From Roseomonas genomospecies 6 (GTDB taxonomy: Bacteria > Pseudomonadota > Alphaproteobacteria > Azospirillales > Azospirillaceae): a stretch of 64,000 bases of DNA. The stretch is taken from positions 248,001-312,000 of the forward strand of contig NZ_QOKW01000003.1 of NCBI RefSeq assembly GCF_008365375.1, written 5' to 3'. Under the pieces are notes generated by a model. It was not told the DNA's origin. It searched no databases and saw nothing but the letters and a program-made list of their open reading frames with translations. Numbering within the stretch: the stretch's first letter is position 1; each line of letters begins with the position of its first letter. Positions 18,496-30,655 of this stretch are shown in pieces. The translations under genes and the position numbers were made by a program.

Positions 18496-20082
18496 ATGAC
18501 CACCCCGGCCCGGCTGGGCCGCCTGTCCGCCCGCCTGTCAGGGCTGACCGGCTGGCGCAGGTTGGCGGCGGCGGCGGGCTTCGGCGGGCTGGCGACCCTG
18601 GCCCTGCCGCCGGCCAACGCGGTGCCGCTGCTGCTGATCGCCTTTCCGGGGCTGCTCTGGCTGCTCGACGGGGCGCGGACGAAGCGGCAAGCCTTCGCGG
18701 TTGGCTGGTTCTTCGGCTTCGCCCACCACCTGCTCGGCCTCTACTGGATCAGCGCGGCTCTGTTCACCGACATCGAACGGTTCTGGTGGGCCTTGCCTCT
18801 GTCCGCGGCGGGGCTGCCGATCCTTCTGGCGATGTTCACCGGCTTCGCCACGCTGCTGGTCTGGGTGCTGAAGGCGAGGGGGCTTGGGCGGGCGGTGCTG
18901 TTCGCCGCCTCCTGGGCCTTGTTCGAATGGCTGCGCGGGCATGTCTTCACCGGTTTCCCGTGGAATCTCACCGGTTACGGCTGGACGGGCTTCCTTCCGG
19001 TGCTGCAAAGCGTCTCGCTGATCGGCATCTACGGCCTCAGCCTGCTGACCGTTCTGGTGGCGTCGCTGCCGGCGGGGTTGGCCGACCCGGCGGTGCCGCG
19101 CCGCCGCGCCTGGGGCGCCCTGGCCGCCGGTCTGGCGCTGTTCGCGGCGCTGGGCGTCTGGGGCGGGCAGCGGCTGGCCGGTGCGACGGACGCGGCGGTG
19201 CCCGGCGTGCGGCTTCGGCTGGTCCAACCGGCCATCGACCAGCGGCTGAAATGGGCGCCGGGCGAGCGGGTGCGCAACGTCCAGCAGCAGATGGAACTCT
19301 CCGCCGCGCCTTCCACGGAGTTCATGGCCACGGAGCCCATCACCCATGTGATCTGGGCGGAGACCGCCGTGCCGCTGTTTTTGGACCAGGACGCCCGCCT
19401 GCGCCAGGCGCTGGGGTCGGTCACCCCGTCCGGCGGGCTGCTCGTCACCGGCGTCCCACGGATGGAGCCGGGACCGGACGGGGAGCCGCTCTACTACAAC
19501 AGTCTGGCGGCGGTGGACGGCAGCGGGGCGGTGACGGGCCGCTTCGACAAGTTCCACCTCGTCCCCTTCGGCGAATACATGCCGCTGCGCCGCTGGCTGC
19601 CGGTGGGGGCCATCGCCGGCAACGGGGCGGAGTTCTCCGCCGGGCCGGGGCCGGTCTCGCTGTCGCTGAAGGGCCTGCCGCCGGTCAGCCCGCTGATCTG
19701 CTACGAGGTGATCTTTCCGGGCGCCGTGGTGCCCGCCGCCGCCGAGGGCGCCGAACGCCCGCGCTGGATGCTGAACCTGACCAACGATGCCTGGTACGGC
19801 AACACCGCCGGCCCGTATCAGCATTTCGCCATCTCCCAAACCCGCGCGGTGGAGGAGGGGATGCCGCTGGTCCGCGTCGCCAACACCGGCATCTCCGGCG
19901 TGGTGGATTCCCATGGGCGCGTCACAGCCATGCTTCCGCTGGGACACAGGGGCGTGGTCGACGCGGCCTTGCCTGAGGCGCTGCCCAACCCCACACTTTA
20001 CGGCAGAGTGGGAGATGGCGCGTTTGGGTTGCTTCTTTTGACCTGTTTCGCGGTGGGCCTGCGCACACGACATCGCAATTAG
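18496..20082 (+). CDS. lnt: apolipoprotein N-acyltransferase Lnt
   Basis: A 528-residue inner-membrane protein with about six N-terminal transmembrane helices (residues about 20-220) and a C-terminal nitrilase domain. The catalytic triad is visible: Glu in VIWAETAVPLFL, Lys in FDKFHLVPFGEYMP and Cys in LICYEVIFPG. NLTNDAWYGNTAGPYQH is a strong family signature. It N-acylates the terminal Cys of lipoproteins after Lgt and Lsp. The ATG at 18496 follows a possible TTG six codons upstream. Confidence 0.94.
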   Translation: MTTPARLGRLSARLSGLTGWRRLAAAAGFGGLATLALPPANAVPLLLIAFPGLLWLLDGARTKRQAFAVGWFFGFAHHLLGLYWISAALFTDIERFWWALPLSAAGLPILLAMFTGFATLLVWVLKARGLGRAVLFAASWALFEWLRGHVFTGFPWNLTGYGWTGFLPVLQSVSLIGIYGLSLLTVLVASLPAGLADPAVPRRRAWGALAAGLALFAALGVWGGQRLAGATDAAVPGVRLRLVQPAIDQRLKWAPGERVRNVQQQMELSAAPSTEFMATEPITHVIWAETAVPLFLDQDARLRQALGSVTPSGGLLVTGVPRMEPGPDGEPLYYNSLAAVDGSGAVTGRFDKFHLVPFGEYMPLRRWLPVGAIAGNGAEFSAGPGPVSLSLKGLPPVSPLICYEVIFPGAVVPAAAEGAERPRWMLNLTNDAWYGNTAGPYQHFAISQTRAVEEGMPLVRVANTGISGVVDSHGRVTAMLPLGHRGVVDAALPEALPNPTLYGRVGDGAFGLLLLTCFAVGLRTRHRN

Positions 20083-20134
20083 CGCAACCGAGACTCTTTT
20101 TTCAATCACGCGCATGGGGAGCGCTCGGGCGCCC

Positions 20135-20164
20135 TTGACTGCATACATGGATATGTCGTATCAA
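20135..20164 (+). promoter_or_regulatory. candidate promoter of the XRE regulator
   Basis: TTGACT (20135-20140), an 18-bp spacer and TATCAA (20159-20164) lie 31 bp before the start. The spacer contains an imperfect dyad, ATAC...GTAT, that could be an operator. Confidence 0.5.
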
Positions 20165-20195
20165 GGTTGCACAACTGTTTCAGGGAATTAGAGCA

Positions 20196-20681
20196 ATGCA
20201 AGCAACGCCAGCGCGGGGCCGCCGGGCCACTGCCGGCCGTCCCAAGACGGGAAAGCCGAACCCGATCGACGTGCACGTCGGCTCCCGCGTCCGGTTGCGC
20301 CGGACCCTTCTGGGTATGAGCCAGGAAAAGCTGGGAGAGGCCATCGGCCTGACCTTCCAGCAGGTGCAGAAGTACGAACGCGGCGCCAACCGCATCGGCG
20401 CGTCCCGCCTGTTCGACCTCAGCCGCGTCCTGGACGTTCCGGTGTCCTTCTTCTTCGACGACATGCCGGCGGAAGCCGCCGCGGCTCCGGTTGACGACGA
20501 TGAAGTCGCCGCCGGTGCCGAGGAGCGTTCGGGCGGCTACGAGCCGGACCCGATGGCCAAGCGCGAGACGCTGGAGCTGGTGCGCGCCTACTACCGCATC
20601 AACGACCCGTCGGTGCGCAAGCGCCTGTTCGAGCTGACCAAGGCCGTCGCCAACTCGGGCATGGCCGAAGCCGCGGAATAA
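20196..20681 (+). CDS. XRE-family helix-turn-helix transcriptional regulator
   Basis: A 161-residue protein. A basic N-terminal arm (about 1-28) precedes an HTH_3 domain (about 30-86): [20 protein letters not shown], then [22 protein letters not shown] as the recognition helix. An acidic linker and a conserved C-terminal helix ([29 protein letters not shown], about 125-153) follow. This length and the [12 protein letters not shown] sequence are typical of alphaproteobacterial regulators found next to metK. Its targets are not evident from sequence. It has its own promoter candidate and terminator. Confidence 0.88.
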   Translation: MQATPARGRRATAGRPKTGKPNPIDVHVGSRVRLRRTLLGMSQEKLGEAIGLTFQQVQKYERGANRIGASRLFDLSRVLDVPVSFFFDDMPAEAAAAPVDDDEVAAGAEERSGGYEPDPMAKRETLELVRAYYRINDPSVRKRLFELTKAVANSGMAEAAE

Positions 20682-20734
20682 GCGGACCGGACGAATAGGC
20701 CGAACAACCGGAATCAATCCGGACGGCATGCAGG

Positions 20735-20779
20735 AATTGGGGAACGCGGCCGTCCGGCCCGTTCCCCAATTGTGTTTCC
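20735..20779 (+). terminator. terminator hairpin after the XRE regulator
   Basis: A perfect 12-bp stem (20735-20746 with 20760-20771, AATTGGGGAACG) has a 13-nt loop and is followed by GTGTTTCC. The T-run is short. Confidence 0.65.
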
Positions 20780-20822
20780 AAAGCGAAGTTCCGCTTGTCT
20801 CTTCCAACCATGGGGAGATCGC

Positions 20823-20907
20823 TTGACCTGCGGCGCAAAGCTTGTCACATACGGCAAAAGACCGGCTTACCGTGGGTGCTGCGCCGGTTTTCCCGATTCT
20901 TATGTGA
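20823..20907 (+). promoter_or_regulatory. metK upstream region: promoter candidate and nested dyads
   Basis: TTGACC (20823-20828) with 17-bp spacing to CACATA is a weak promoter candidate. TCACATA (20845-20851) is exactly complementary to TATGTGA (20901-20907), enclosing a 9-bp stem (20858-20866 with 20883-20891, one G-U pair, 16-nt loop). This could be an operator or a leader fold. I could not match it to a SAM riboswitch consensus. Confidence 0.4.
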
Positions 20908-20937
20908 AATAGCCCCCTCCCATTGCCGAGGTTCGCC

Positions 20938-22107
20938 GTGGCCAAGCTCAACTACGTGTTCACCAGCGAGTCCGTGTCCGAAGGCCATCCGGACAAGGTG
21001 TGCGACCGCATCTCCGACGCCATCGTCGATCTGTACCTGTCGCACGACCCCTATGCCCGCGTGGCGGTGGAGACGCTGGCGACCACCAACCAGATCGTTC
21101 TGGCCGGTGAGGTGCGCGGGCCGGAGAGCATCACGCCGGACATGCTGGTCCAGGTCGCCCGTGCCGCGGTGAAGGACATCGGGTACGAGCAGGACGGCTT
21201 CCATTGGGAGAAGATGGACGTCAAGTGCTTCGTCCATTCCCAGTCGGCGGACATCGCCGTCGGCGTCGACGCCGCCGGTGAGAAGGACGAGGGGGCCGGC
21301 GACCAGGGCATCATGTTCGGCTACGCCTGCGACGAGACCCCGGCCCTGATGCCGGCGCCGATCTATTACAGCCACGCCATCCTGAAGTCCCTGGCCGAGG
21401 CCCGCCACTCCGGCGCCGCCCCGCAGCTCGGCCCCGACGCCAAGAGCCAGGTGACGCTGCAGTACGAGAACGGCAAGCCGGTGCGCGCCACCGCGGTGGT
21501 CGTCTCCACCCAGCACGCCGAAGGACTGACCCAGGAGGAGGTGCGCGAGATCGTTCGCCCGCACGTCGTCAACTGCCTGCCCGCCGGCTGGATGTGCGAC
21601 GAGGCGAACTTCTACGTCAACCCGACCGGGCGCTTCGTGATCGGTGGTCCGGACGGCGACGCCGGCCTGACCGGGCGCAAGATCATCGTCGACACCTACG
21701 GCGGTGCGGCCCCGCACGGCGGCGGCGCCTTCTCCGGCAAGGACCCGACCAAGGTCGACCGTTCCGCCGCCTATGCCGCGCGCTATCTGGCCAAGAACGT
21801 GGTGGCATCCGGCCTGGCCGAGCGCTGCACGATCCAGCTCTCCTACGCCATCGGCGTGTCGAAGCCGCTGTCGGTCTATGTCGACACCCACGGCACCGGC
21901 ACGGTGGACGAGGACAAGCTGTCGGAGGTCCTGCAGAAGCTGGTGGACCTGTCCCCGCGCGGCATCCGCACGCATCTGGGCCTGAACAAGCCGGTCTACG
22001 CGCGCACCGCCGCCTACGGCCATTTCGGCCGCGAGGCGGAGGCCGACGGCGGCTTCTCCTGGGAGAAGACCGACCTCGTCAACGACCTGCGCGCGACGTT
22101 CCTCTAA
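20938..22107 (+). CDS. metK: S-adenosylmethionine synthetase
   Basis: A 389-residue enzyme making AdoMet from methionine and ATP. Signatures are [16 protein letters not shown] at the N-terminus (catalytic His and Asp), [15 protein letters not shown] (about 121-135) and [16 protein letters not shown] (about 262-277). The GTG at 20938 has GAGGT about six bases upstream; the TTG at 20923 is less likely. It is followed by a strong terminator. Confidence 0.96.
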   Translation: MAKLNYVFTSESVSEGHPDKVCDRISDAIVDLYLSHDPYARVAVETLATTNQIVLAGEVRGPESITPDMLVQVARAAVKDIGYEQDGFHWEKMDVKCFVHSQSADIAVGVDAAGEKDEGAGDQGIMFGYACDETPALMPAPIYYSHAILKSLAEARHSGAAPQLGPDAKSQVTLQYENGKPVRATAVVVSTQHAEGLTQEEVREIVRPHVVNCLPAGWMCDEANFYVNPTGRFVIGGPDGDAGLTGRKIIVDTYGGAAPHGGGAFSGKDPTKVDRSAAYAARYLAKNVVASGLAERCTIQLSYAIGVSKPLSVYVDTHGTGTVDEDKLSEVLQKLVDLSPRGIRTHLGLNKPVYARTAAYGHFGREAEADGGFSWEKTDLVNDLRATFL

Positions 22108-22143
22108 GCCCGCCTTTTCGAAGACCGGACCCGTTCGTCCGGG

Positions 22144-22176
22144 ATGCAGGGGCCGCTTGGCCCCTGCATTCGTTTT
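22144..22176 (+). terminator. intrinsic terminator after metK
   Basis: A perfect 11-bp GC-rich stem (22144-22154 with 22159-22169), a GCTT loop, then TCGTTTT. Placed 36 bp after the metK stop and just before trmB. Confidence 0.9.
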
Positions 22177-22193
22177 GGGACCTAGCTTTCACG

Positions 22194-22904
22194 ATGACCG
22201 ACTCCTTCCTGGACTCGTCCAAGAGGCTCTACGGGCGGCGCAAGGGGCGCCCGCTCCGCAAGCGCAAGACCGAACTGCTCGACGGGCTGCTGCCGTCGCT
22301 GGAAATCCCGGTGCCGCAGCCGGACGACCGGATCGACCCCCACGCCCTGTTCGCGAAACCCATGCGCGACGTCTGGCTGGAGGTCGGCTTCGGCAGCGGC
22401 CACCACATGGCGTGGCAGGCGGCGAACAACCGCGACGTCGGGGTGATCGGGGCGGAACCCTTCATCAACGGCGTGGCCGGCCTGCTGAAGCTGGTGGAGG
22501 ACGAGGGCGTGCAGGACAATGTCCGCATCCTTCCGGACGATGCCCGCCCGCTGCTCGACGCCTTGCCGGACGCCTCCATCGGGCGCGCCTTCGTCCTGTT
22601 CGCCGACCCCTGGCCGAAGAAGCGCCATTGGGAACGCCGTTTCATCGGCCCGGACAATCTGCCGCGCCTCGCGCGCGTTCTGAAGGACGGGGCCGAGCTG
22701 CGGCTGGCCAGCGACGACATGGGGCTGGTTCGCTGGATGCTGGAGCACACGGTGCGCCACCCGGATTTCGAATGGACCGCCCGCGTTCCCTCCGACTGGC
22801 GCAACCGCACGGCGGACTGGCCGTCCACCCGGTACGAGGAAAAGGCCATCGAGGCCGGGCGCAAGCCGGTTTTCATGCGATTCATCCGCAAGCCGCGGGG
22901 CTAG
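22194..22904 (+). CDS. trmB: tRNA (guanine-N7-)-methyltransferase TrmB
   Basis: A 236-residue Rossmann methyltransferase. The SAM loop is LEVGFGSGHHMAW (about 61-73) with IGAEPF at the end of strand 2. FVLFADPWPKKRHWERRFI (about 135-153) is the diagnostic TrmB motif, and TRYEEKAIEAGRKPVFM is near the C-terminus. It makes m7G46 in tRNAs. The basic N-terminus YGRRKGRPLRKRK is usual for alphaproteobacterial TrmB. Confidence 0.94.
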   Translation: MTDSFLDSSKRLYGRRKGRPLRKRKTELLDGLLPSLEIPVPQPDDRIDPHALFAKPMRDVWLEVGFGSGHHMAWQAANNRDVGVIGAEPFINGVAGLLKLVEDEGVQDNVRILPDDARPLLDALPDASIGRAFVLFADPWPKKRHWERRFIGPDNLPRLARVLKDGAELRLASDDMGLVRWMLEHTVRHPDFEWTARVPSDWRNRTADWPSTRYEEKAIEAGRKPVFMRFIRKPRG

Positions 22905-22961
22905 ACCGCGACCTGCGGCCATGGGAACTTGCGGTGGGCATAGGACCATGCGGAAAAGCGC

Positions 22962-22989
22962 TTGCGGCCTGCTCCGGAATGTCTATATT
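22962..22989 (+). promoter_or_regulatory. candidate promoter of the rimP-nusA-infB operon leader
   Basis: TTGCGG (22962-22967), a 16-bp spacer and TATATT (22984-22989) lie upstream of a leader that contains an intrinsic terminator and then rimP. Confidence 0.55.
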
Positions 22990-23050
22990 CACCGCATGAA
23001 CCCATACGGATCGGCGGCTCGGGAAACCGGGCCGGCGGGACGCTTTGCGG

Positions 23051-23076
23051 GTGGGCCTTGGCCCACTTATTTTTTT
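23051..23076 (+). terminator. intrinsic terminator in the rimP leader
   Basis: GTGGGC (23051-23056) pairs with GCCCAC (23061-23066) around a CTTG tetraloop, followed by TTATTTTTTT. It ends 74 nt before rimP and about 80 nt after the promoter candidate, so it could release a short RNA or attenuate the operon. Confidence 0.75.
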
Positions 23077-23149
23077 ATCAGCGTATGGCATCCCCGTGTT
23101 GGTCCCAGGGCGCTGTGCCAGGGGAGACCGCGGGGGCGGGTCAGGTGGA

Positions 23150-23635
23150 ATGGAAGCAACCGGTCGTATCGAACAGATCATCACGCCGTCGGTCGAGGCC
23201 ATGGGCTACGAACTCGTGCGTGTGCAGTTGACCGGTGGGCAGCGCATGGTTCTGCAGGTCATGGCGGAACGCGCCGACAGCGCGCCCATGACGGTCGAGG
23301 ACTGCGCCGACATCAGCCGCGCGATCTCCGCGGTGCTCGACGTCGAGGACCCGATCAAGAGCGCCTACACGCTGGAGGTCAGTTCGCCCGGCATCGACCG
23401 GCCGCTGACCCGTCTGAAGGATTTCGAGCGTTTCGCCGGATTCGAGGCCAAGCTGGAAACCCGGCTCGCCGTCGATGGCCGCAAGCGCTTCAAGGGCATG
23501 CTGAAGGGCGTCGAGGACGGCCTCGTGTGCATCGAATCGGAACAGGGAGCAGCCCGCCTGGAATTCGACAACATCCTGCGCGCCAAGCTGGTTTTGACGG
23601 ACGAACTGATCCGCGCCAGCCAGGGCCAGGGTTGA
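23150..23635 (+). CDS. rimP: ribosome maturation factor RimP
   Basis: A 161-residue protein of the DUF150/YhbC family. The N-terminal domain starts [17 protein letters not shown], and the conserved DIEDP-like [23 protein letters not shown] block (about 64-86) is diagnostic. An SH3-like C-terminal domain follows. RimP is required for 30S maturation. First gene of the rimP-nusA-ylxR-infB cluster, 56 nt before nusA. Confidence 0.94.
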   Translation: MEATGRIEQIITPSVEAMGYELVRVQLTGGQRMVLQVMAERADSAPMTVEDCADISRAISAVLDVEDPIKSAYTLEVSSPGIDRPLTRLKDFERFAGFEAKLETRLAVDGRKRFKGMLKGVEDGLVCIESEQGAARLEFDNILRAKLVLTDELIRASQGQG

Positions 23636-23691
23636 CGGTCCGGCCAGGGCTCAACTCGCAAGAACAAACGCCAGTCCAGGAAGTGTGACGG

Positions 23692-25227
23692 ATGGAACTG
23701 CTGCAAGTCGCTGACGCGGTCGCCCGCGAAAAGAACATCGACCGGGACGAGGTCCTGGAGGCGATGGAGCAGGCGATTCAGAAGGCCGGGCGCTCCAAGT
23801 ACGGCCACGAGCACGACATCCGCGCCCGCATCGACCGCAAGACCGGCGACATCCACCTGACCCGCCATCTGGAGGTGGTCGACACGGTGGAGAACGAGGC
23901 GACCCAGGTGACCCTCGCCTACGCCCAGCGCCGCAAGCCCGGCGCCCAGGTCGGCGATTTCCTGGTCGATCCGCTGCCGCCCATCGACTTCGGCCGCATC
24001 GCTGCCCAGACGGCCAAGCAGGTCATCGTCCAGAAGGTCCGCGACGCGGAGCGCAAGCGCCAGTTCAACGAATACAAGGACCGCACCGGCGAGATCGTCA
24101 ACGGTCTGGTCAAGCGCGTCGAATACGGCAACGTCACCGTCGATCTGGGCCGCGCCGAGGCGATCCTGCGCCGCGACGAGCTGCTGCCGCGCGAGCACTT
24201 CAAGAACGGCGACCGCGTGCGCGCCTATATCTTCGACGTGCGCGAGGAAGCGCGCGGCCCGCAGATCTTCCTGTCGCGCACCCATCCGATGTTCATGGCG
24301 AAGCTGTTCGCCCAGGAAGTGCCGGAAATCTACGACGGCATCATCGAGATCAAGGCCGTCGCCCGCGACCCGGGCAGCCGCGCCAAGATCGCGGTGATCA
24401 GCAACGACAGCTCCATCGACCCCGTCGGCGCCTGCGTCGGCATGCGCGGCAGCCGCGTCCAGGCGGTCGTCGGCGAGCTGCAGGGCGAGAAGATCGACAT
24501 CATCCAGTGGAACCAGGAACCGGCGACCTTCATCGTCAACGCCCTGGCCCCGGCCGAGGTCGCCAAGGTCGTGATGGACGAGGACAACAGCCGCATCGAG
24601 GTGGTGGTGCCCGACGACCAGTTGTCGCTGGCCATCGGCCGCCGCGGTCAGAACGTGCGCCTCGCCACCCAGCTCACCGGCTGGGACATCGACATCCTGA
24701 CCGAGCAGGAGGAGTCGGAGCGCCGGTCGGACGAGTTCCGCACCCGCTCGCAGCTCTTCATGGACGCGCTGGACGTGGACGACGTGATCGCCCATCTCCT
24801 GGTCGCCGAGGGCTTCACCTCCGTGGAGGAGATCGCCTACGTCGAGACCGAGGAGCTGGCCGAGATCGAAGGCTTCGACGAGGACGTGGCGGAGGAGCTG
24901 AAGCAGCGCGCCCTGAACTTCCTCGACGAGCAGGACGTCCGCATGACCGAAAAGCGCCAGGCGCTCGGCGTCGAGGACGCGGTGGCGGAAATCACCGGTT
25001 TCAGCCCCACCCTGCTGGTGAAGCTGGGTGAGAACGGCGTGAAGACGATGGACGACCTCGCCGACCTCGCCGCGGATGAGCTGCGCGACATTCTCGGCAA
25101 GGAGGCCCCGACGGAAGACGAGGCCAACGAGATCATCATGGCTGCCCGTGCCCACTGGTTCGACGGCGAGGAAGGCGCGCCCACGGCGGCGCAACCCTCT
25201 GCCGACGACCAAGCGGCGCAGAGCTGA
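23692..25227 (+). CDS. nusA: transcription termination/antitermination protein NusA
   Basis: A 511-residue protein with an N-terminal RNAP-binding domain (about 1-125), S1 domain (about 130-200, [21 protein letters not shown]) and two KH domains (about 225-345). [18 protein letters not shown] and [13 protein letters not shown] are the GxxG loops. Two C-terminal helix-hairpin-helix repeats (about 365-500) and an acidic/polar tail follow. It binds RNA polymerase and nascent RNA to control pausing and termination. Confidence 0.96.
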   Translation: MELLQVADAVAREKNIDRDEVLEAMEQAIQKAGRSKYGHEHDIRARIDRKTGDIHLTRHLEVVDTVENEATQVTLAYAQRRKPGAQVGDFLVDPLPPIDFGRIAAQTAKQVIVQKVRDAERKRQFNEYKDRTGEIVNGLVKRVEYGNVTVDLGRAEAILRRDELLPREHFKNGDRVRAYIFDVREEARGPQIFLSRTHPMFMAKLFAQEVPEIYDGIIEIKAVARDPGSRAKIAVISNDSSIDPVGACVGMRGSRVQAVVGELQGEKIDIIQWNQEPATFIVNALAPAEVAKVVMDEDNSRIEVVVPDDQLSLAIGRRGQNVRLATQLTGWDIDILTEQEESERRSDEFRTRSQLFMDALDVDDVIAHLLVAEGFTSVEEIAYVETEELAEIEGFDEDVAEELKQRALNFLDEQDVRMTEKRQALGVEDAVAEITGFSPTLLVKLGENGVKTMDDLADLAADELRDILGKEAPTEDEANEIIMAARAHWFDGEEGAPTAAQPSADDQAAQS

Positions 25228-25258
25228 AGCCGGAATTCAGGACTCACAAACGGTACGG

Positions 25259-25978
25259 ATGGTTGGGCTGAGCGACAGGAACGAACAGACTCCGGCGGAC
25301 GGTGAACCGGACGACCTTGCGGTCGAAGGGGAGGCGCTGCTGCCGGCGGACCTGGAAAAAGGTCCGCTGCGCCGCTGCATCGCCAACGGCACTGTGCAGC
25401 CGAAGGACGGCATGATCCGTTTCGTGGTATCACCCGACGGCGAGATCGTGCCCGATCTGGAGGAAGGGCTTCCGGGCCGCGGCCTCTGGCTGTCGGGGGA
25501 CAAGGCGGCCTTCGCGAAGGCCATCGGAAAGAACATGTTCGCCAAGGCGGCGCGGCGCGCGGTGCGCGTCCCGCCCGATCTGGCGGAGCGGCTGGAGAAG
25601 CTGCTGGAGCGGCGGTGCCTGGATGCCTTCGGGCTGGCGCGCCGGGCCGGGCAGGCTCTGGCCGGATACGAAAAGGTGCGCGAGGCGCTGAAGACCAATC
25701 AGGTCGGACGCGCCGGACCGCCCTATCTGCTGGTCGAAGCCAGCGACGGATCGCCCGACCAGCGGGGCAAGATTACAGCGCTGGCGCCGGATATGCCGGT
25801 CGTGGACCTGTTCGACGCCGCGGCGATGGCCGCGGCCCTGGGACGGGAAAACGCCGTGCATGCGGTGGTGGCGCGCGGGAAGCTGGCCAAGGGATTGGCA
25901 CGCGACTCCGCGCGTCTCAAGGGTATCAAGGGCTTTGTCGCCGGCTCTCCGCCGGCCGGCCACGTAAGCAACGTCTGA
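25259..25978 (+). CDS. ylxR: RNA-binding protein: YlxR (DUF448) fused to L7Ae-like domain
   Basis: A 239-residue protein. The YlxR domain (about 38-110) shows [20 protein letters not shown] and the RNA-binding [10 protein letters not shown] motif. A helical linker leads to a ribosomal L7Ae/L30e-like domain (about 122-225: [19 protein letters not shown], then [10 protein letters not shown]). The two-domain form is common in alphaproteobacteria, where many other bacteria encode them separately (YlxR and YlxQ). The cellular role is still poorly defined. It lies between nusA and infB; the start at 25259 lacks a strong ribosome-binding site. Confidence 0.88.
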   Translation: MVGLSDRNEQTPADGEPDDLAVEGEALLPADLEKGPLRRCIANGTVQPKDGMIRFVVSPDGEIVPDLEEGLPGRGLWLSGDKAAFAKAIGKNMFAKAARRAVRVPPDLAERLEKLLERRCLDAFGLARRAGQALAGYEKVREALKTNQVGRAGPPYLLVEASDGSPDQRGKITALAPDMPVVDLFDAAAMAAALGRENAVHAVVARGKLAKGLARDSARLKGIKGFVAGSPPAGHVSNV

Positions 25979-25992
25979 CCATTCGGGAACCG

Positions 25993-28722
<2,730 letters not shown>

Positions 28723-28763
28723 GCCCGCCGCCGCACCCCGGCTCGCCGGACCCGACTACCTAT

Positions 28764-28796
28764 GACAAGGGCGCCTGTGCGCCCTTGTCGTGTTTT
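28764..28796 (+). terminator. intrinsic terminator between infB and rbfA
   Basis: An 11-bp perfect stem (28764-28774 with 28779-28789), loop CTGT, followed by GTGTTTTT. It separates the nusA-infB unit from rbfA-truB-rpsO, so the latter needs read-through or its own promoter. Confidence 0.88.
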
Positions 28797-28842
28797 TGCG
28801 GAGGGACACATCCCTCCTTGCACCGCATTCGGGATCGACAGC

Positions 28843-29415
28843 ATGAGAAAGAAACACGATCTGGCCGGAAAGCCGCCGTCCCAACGCCAGCTCCGCGTCG
28901 GCGAGGAAATTCGCCACGCCCTGGCGGACCTGTTCCGGCGCGGCGACTTCCACGACCCCGAACTGGCGGAGCTGAACGTCACGGTGACCGAGGTGCGGAT
29001 CAGCCCGGATCTGCGCAACGCCACCGCCTTCGTCACGCCGCTGGGCGGCGGCCCGATGGACGAGACGCTGACGGCCCTGCGCCGCGCCGCGCCCTTCCTG
29101 CGCGGCCAGATCGCCCGCGCCATCAACCTGCGCCACGCCCCGACGCTGAGCTTCGAGGCCGACACGTCCTTCGATTACGCCGGACGCATCGACGACATCC
29201 TGCACAGCCCGGCGGTCGCCCGCGACGTCGGCTACCGCTCGCTCGCCGACCGCGTGAACGGCGACGACGACCATGACGACGAGGACGACGGCTGGGACGA
29301 GGACGAGGACGGGAACGAGACGGACGACCTTGACGACGATGAGGACATCGACGACGAGGACGACGACGAGGATGAGGGCAACGGCGGCGGGGATGAGGGC
29401 CGTCGTGGCTCGTAA
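28843..29415 (+). CDS. rbfA: ribosome-binding factor A with long acidic tail
   Basis: A 190-residue protein. The RbfA KH-like core is residues about 12-115: QLRVGEEIRHALADLFRRG, then VTVTEVRISPDLRNATAFV and FLRGQIARAINLRHAPTLSF. RbfA helps late 16S processing and cold adaptation. The last 55 residues are almost all Asp/Glu with Gly/Asn, encoded by GAC/GAG-rich DNA from about 29264; such tails occur in alphaproteobacterial RbfA but this one is long. The ATG at 28843 was preferred to an upstream one lacking homology. It overlaps the truB start. Confidence 0.93.
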   Translation: MRKKHDLAGKPPSQRQLRVGEEIRHALADLFRRGDFHDPELAELNVTVTEVRISPDLRNATAFVTPLGGGPMDETLTALRRAAPFLRGQIARAINLRHAPTLSFEADTSFDYAGRIDDILHSPAVARDVGYRSLADRVNGDDDHDDEDDGWDEDEDGNETDDLDDDEDIDDEDDDEDEGNGGGDEGRRGS

Positions 29416-30343
29416 GCGCAAGGGTCAACCGATCCACGGCTGGGTCGTGCTGGACAAGCCGGCGGGGATGACCTCGACGCAGGCTTTGTCCAAGGTGCGG
29501 CGCCATCTGAACGCGGAAAAGGCCGGACACGGCGGAACGCTGGACCCCATCGCCACAGGCATCCTGCCCATCGCGCTGGGCGAGGCGACCAAGACCGTCT
29601 CCTACGCCATGGACGGCGAGAAAACCTACCGCTTCACCGTGGCCTGGGGCACCCGCACCACCACCGACGACCGCGAGGGCTCGGCGGTGGAAAGCTCCGC
29701 CGTGCGGCCCGACACCGAGGCGATCCGCGCCGCTCTGCCCGGTTTCCTGGGCTTCGTCGAGCAGATCCCGCCGCAATACTGCGCCCTGAAGATCAACGGC
29801 GAGCGCGCCTACGACATCGCCCGCGAAGGGGAGGTGGTGGACATCGCCCCCCGCACCGTCCGCATCGACCGGCTGGAGCTGATCGAGACGCCGGACGCCG
29901 ACCACGCGGTGCTGGAGGTGGATTGCGGCAAGGGCACCTATGTCCGCTCCATCGCCCGCGACCTCGCCGAACGGTTGGGGACGGTGGGGCATATCCGCGA
30001 TCTGCGACGCCTGCGCGTCGGGTCTTTCACGCTGGACGGGGCGATTTCCCTGGACGATCTGACCGCGATGGAGCAAGGTGCCGCGGTCGAAAGACTTCTG
30101 CTGCCGATCGAGACCGCGCTGGACGACATCCCGGCGCTGGCCCTGACGGAGGCGGAAGCGCACCGACTGAAACACGGCCAGACGGTGGCCCTTCTCACCC
30201 GGCAGGACCGAGAGCGCCTTTCAGCGCTGCGGGACGCTGCCGGTGGGGAAGGCACCGTCATTGCGCTTTTCGGCGGCAAGCCGGTGGCGCTGGCGCGCGT
30301 GGAGGGGGCGGAGGTCCGTCCGGTGCGCGTTCTCAACCTATGA
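29405..30343 (+). CDS. truB: tRNA pseudouridine(55) synthase TruB
   Basis: A 312-residue enzyme. The catalytic Asp lies in GHGGTLDPIATGILPIALG (about residues 42-60). KTYRFTVAWGTRTTTDD, PPQYCALKINGERAYDIAR and CGKGTYVRSIARDLA are the other TruB motifs. It makes pseudouridine 55 in the T loop of tRNAs. I chose the GTG at 29405, which follows GAGGG and gives the family N-terminus (ARKRKGQPIHGW); an ATG at 29393 adds four residues. Either start overlaps the end of rbfA. Confidence 0.94.
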   Translation: MARKRKGQPIHGWVVLDKPAGMTSTQALSKVRRHLNAEKAGHGGTLDPIATGILPIALGEATKTVSYAMDGEKTYRFTVAWGTRTTTDDREGSAVESSAVRPDTEAIRAALPGFLGFVEQIPPQYCALKINGERAYDIAREGEVVDIAPRTVRIDRLELIETPDADHAVLEVDCGKGTYVRSIARDLAERLGTVGHIRDLRRLRVGSFTLDGAISLDDLTAMEQGAAVERLLLPIETALDDIPALALTEAEAHRLKHGQTVALLTRQDRERLSALRDAAGGEGTVIALFGGKPVALARVEGAEVRPVRVLNL

Positions 30344-30358
30344 ACGATGGAGACCCCG

Positions 30359-30628
30359 ATGTCGATCACTCCCGATCGCAAGCAGGAACTCATTAAGGAA
30401 TATTCCCGCGGCACCAACGACACCGGCTCGCCCGAGGTCCAGGTCGCGATCCTGTCCGAGCGCATCCGGAACCTGACCGAGCACCTGCAGGGCCACAAGA
30501 AGGACTTCCACTCCCGCCGTGGTCTGCTGGTGATGGTCGGCCAGCGCCGCCGTCTTCTCGACTATCTCAAGAAGAAGGACAACAGCCGCTACGCCACGCT
30601 CATCGAGCGTCTGGGCCTGCGTCGCTGA
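30359..30628 (+). CDS. rpsO: 30S ribosomal protein S15
   Basis: An 89-residue protein, exactly family length. It contains [39 protein letters not shown] and [16 protein letters not shown], all canonical S15 blocks. It binds the 16S central domain early in 30S assembly. The ATG at 30359 lies 15 nt after truB. The usual rpsO-pnp pairing is kept, with structured RNA between them. Confidence 0.97.
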   Translation: MSITPDRKQELIKEYSRGTNDTGSPEVQVAILSERIRNLTEHLQGHKKDFHSRRGLLVMVGQRRRLLDYLKKKDNSRYATLIERLGLRR

Positions 30629-30655
30629 TTTCCAAAAAGGCGTCCGTCCTGGTGA

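Noticed and set aside
20823-20937. SAM-II or SAM/SAH riboswitch before metK
   Set aside because: Secondary structure exists but the conserved core bases of either class could not be matched by eye.
22905-23149. tRNA gene (metY-like) before rimP
   Set aside because: No T-loop GGTTCRA motif or cloverleaf could be drawn; only a promoter and terminator are visible.
22996-23149. Leader peptide before rimP
   Set aside because: The ATG here opens a frame that runs through rimP in another frame without a regulatory codon run.
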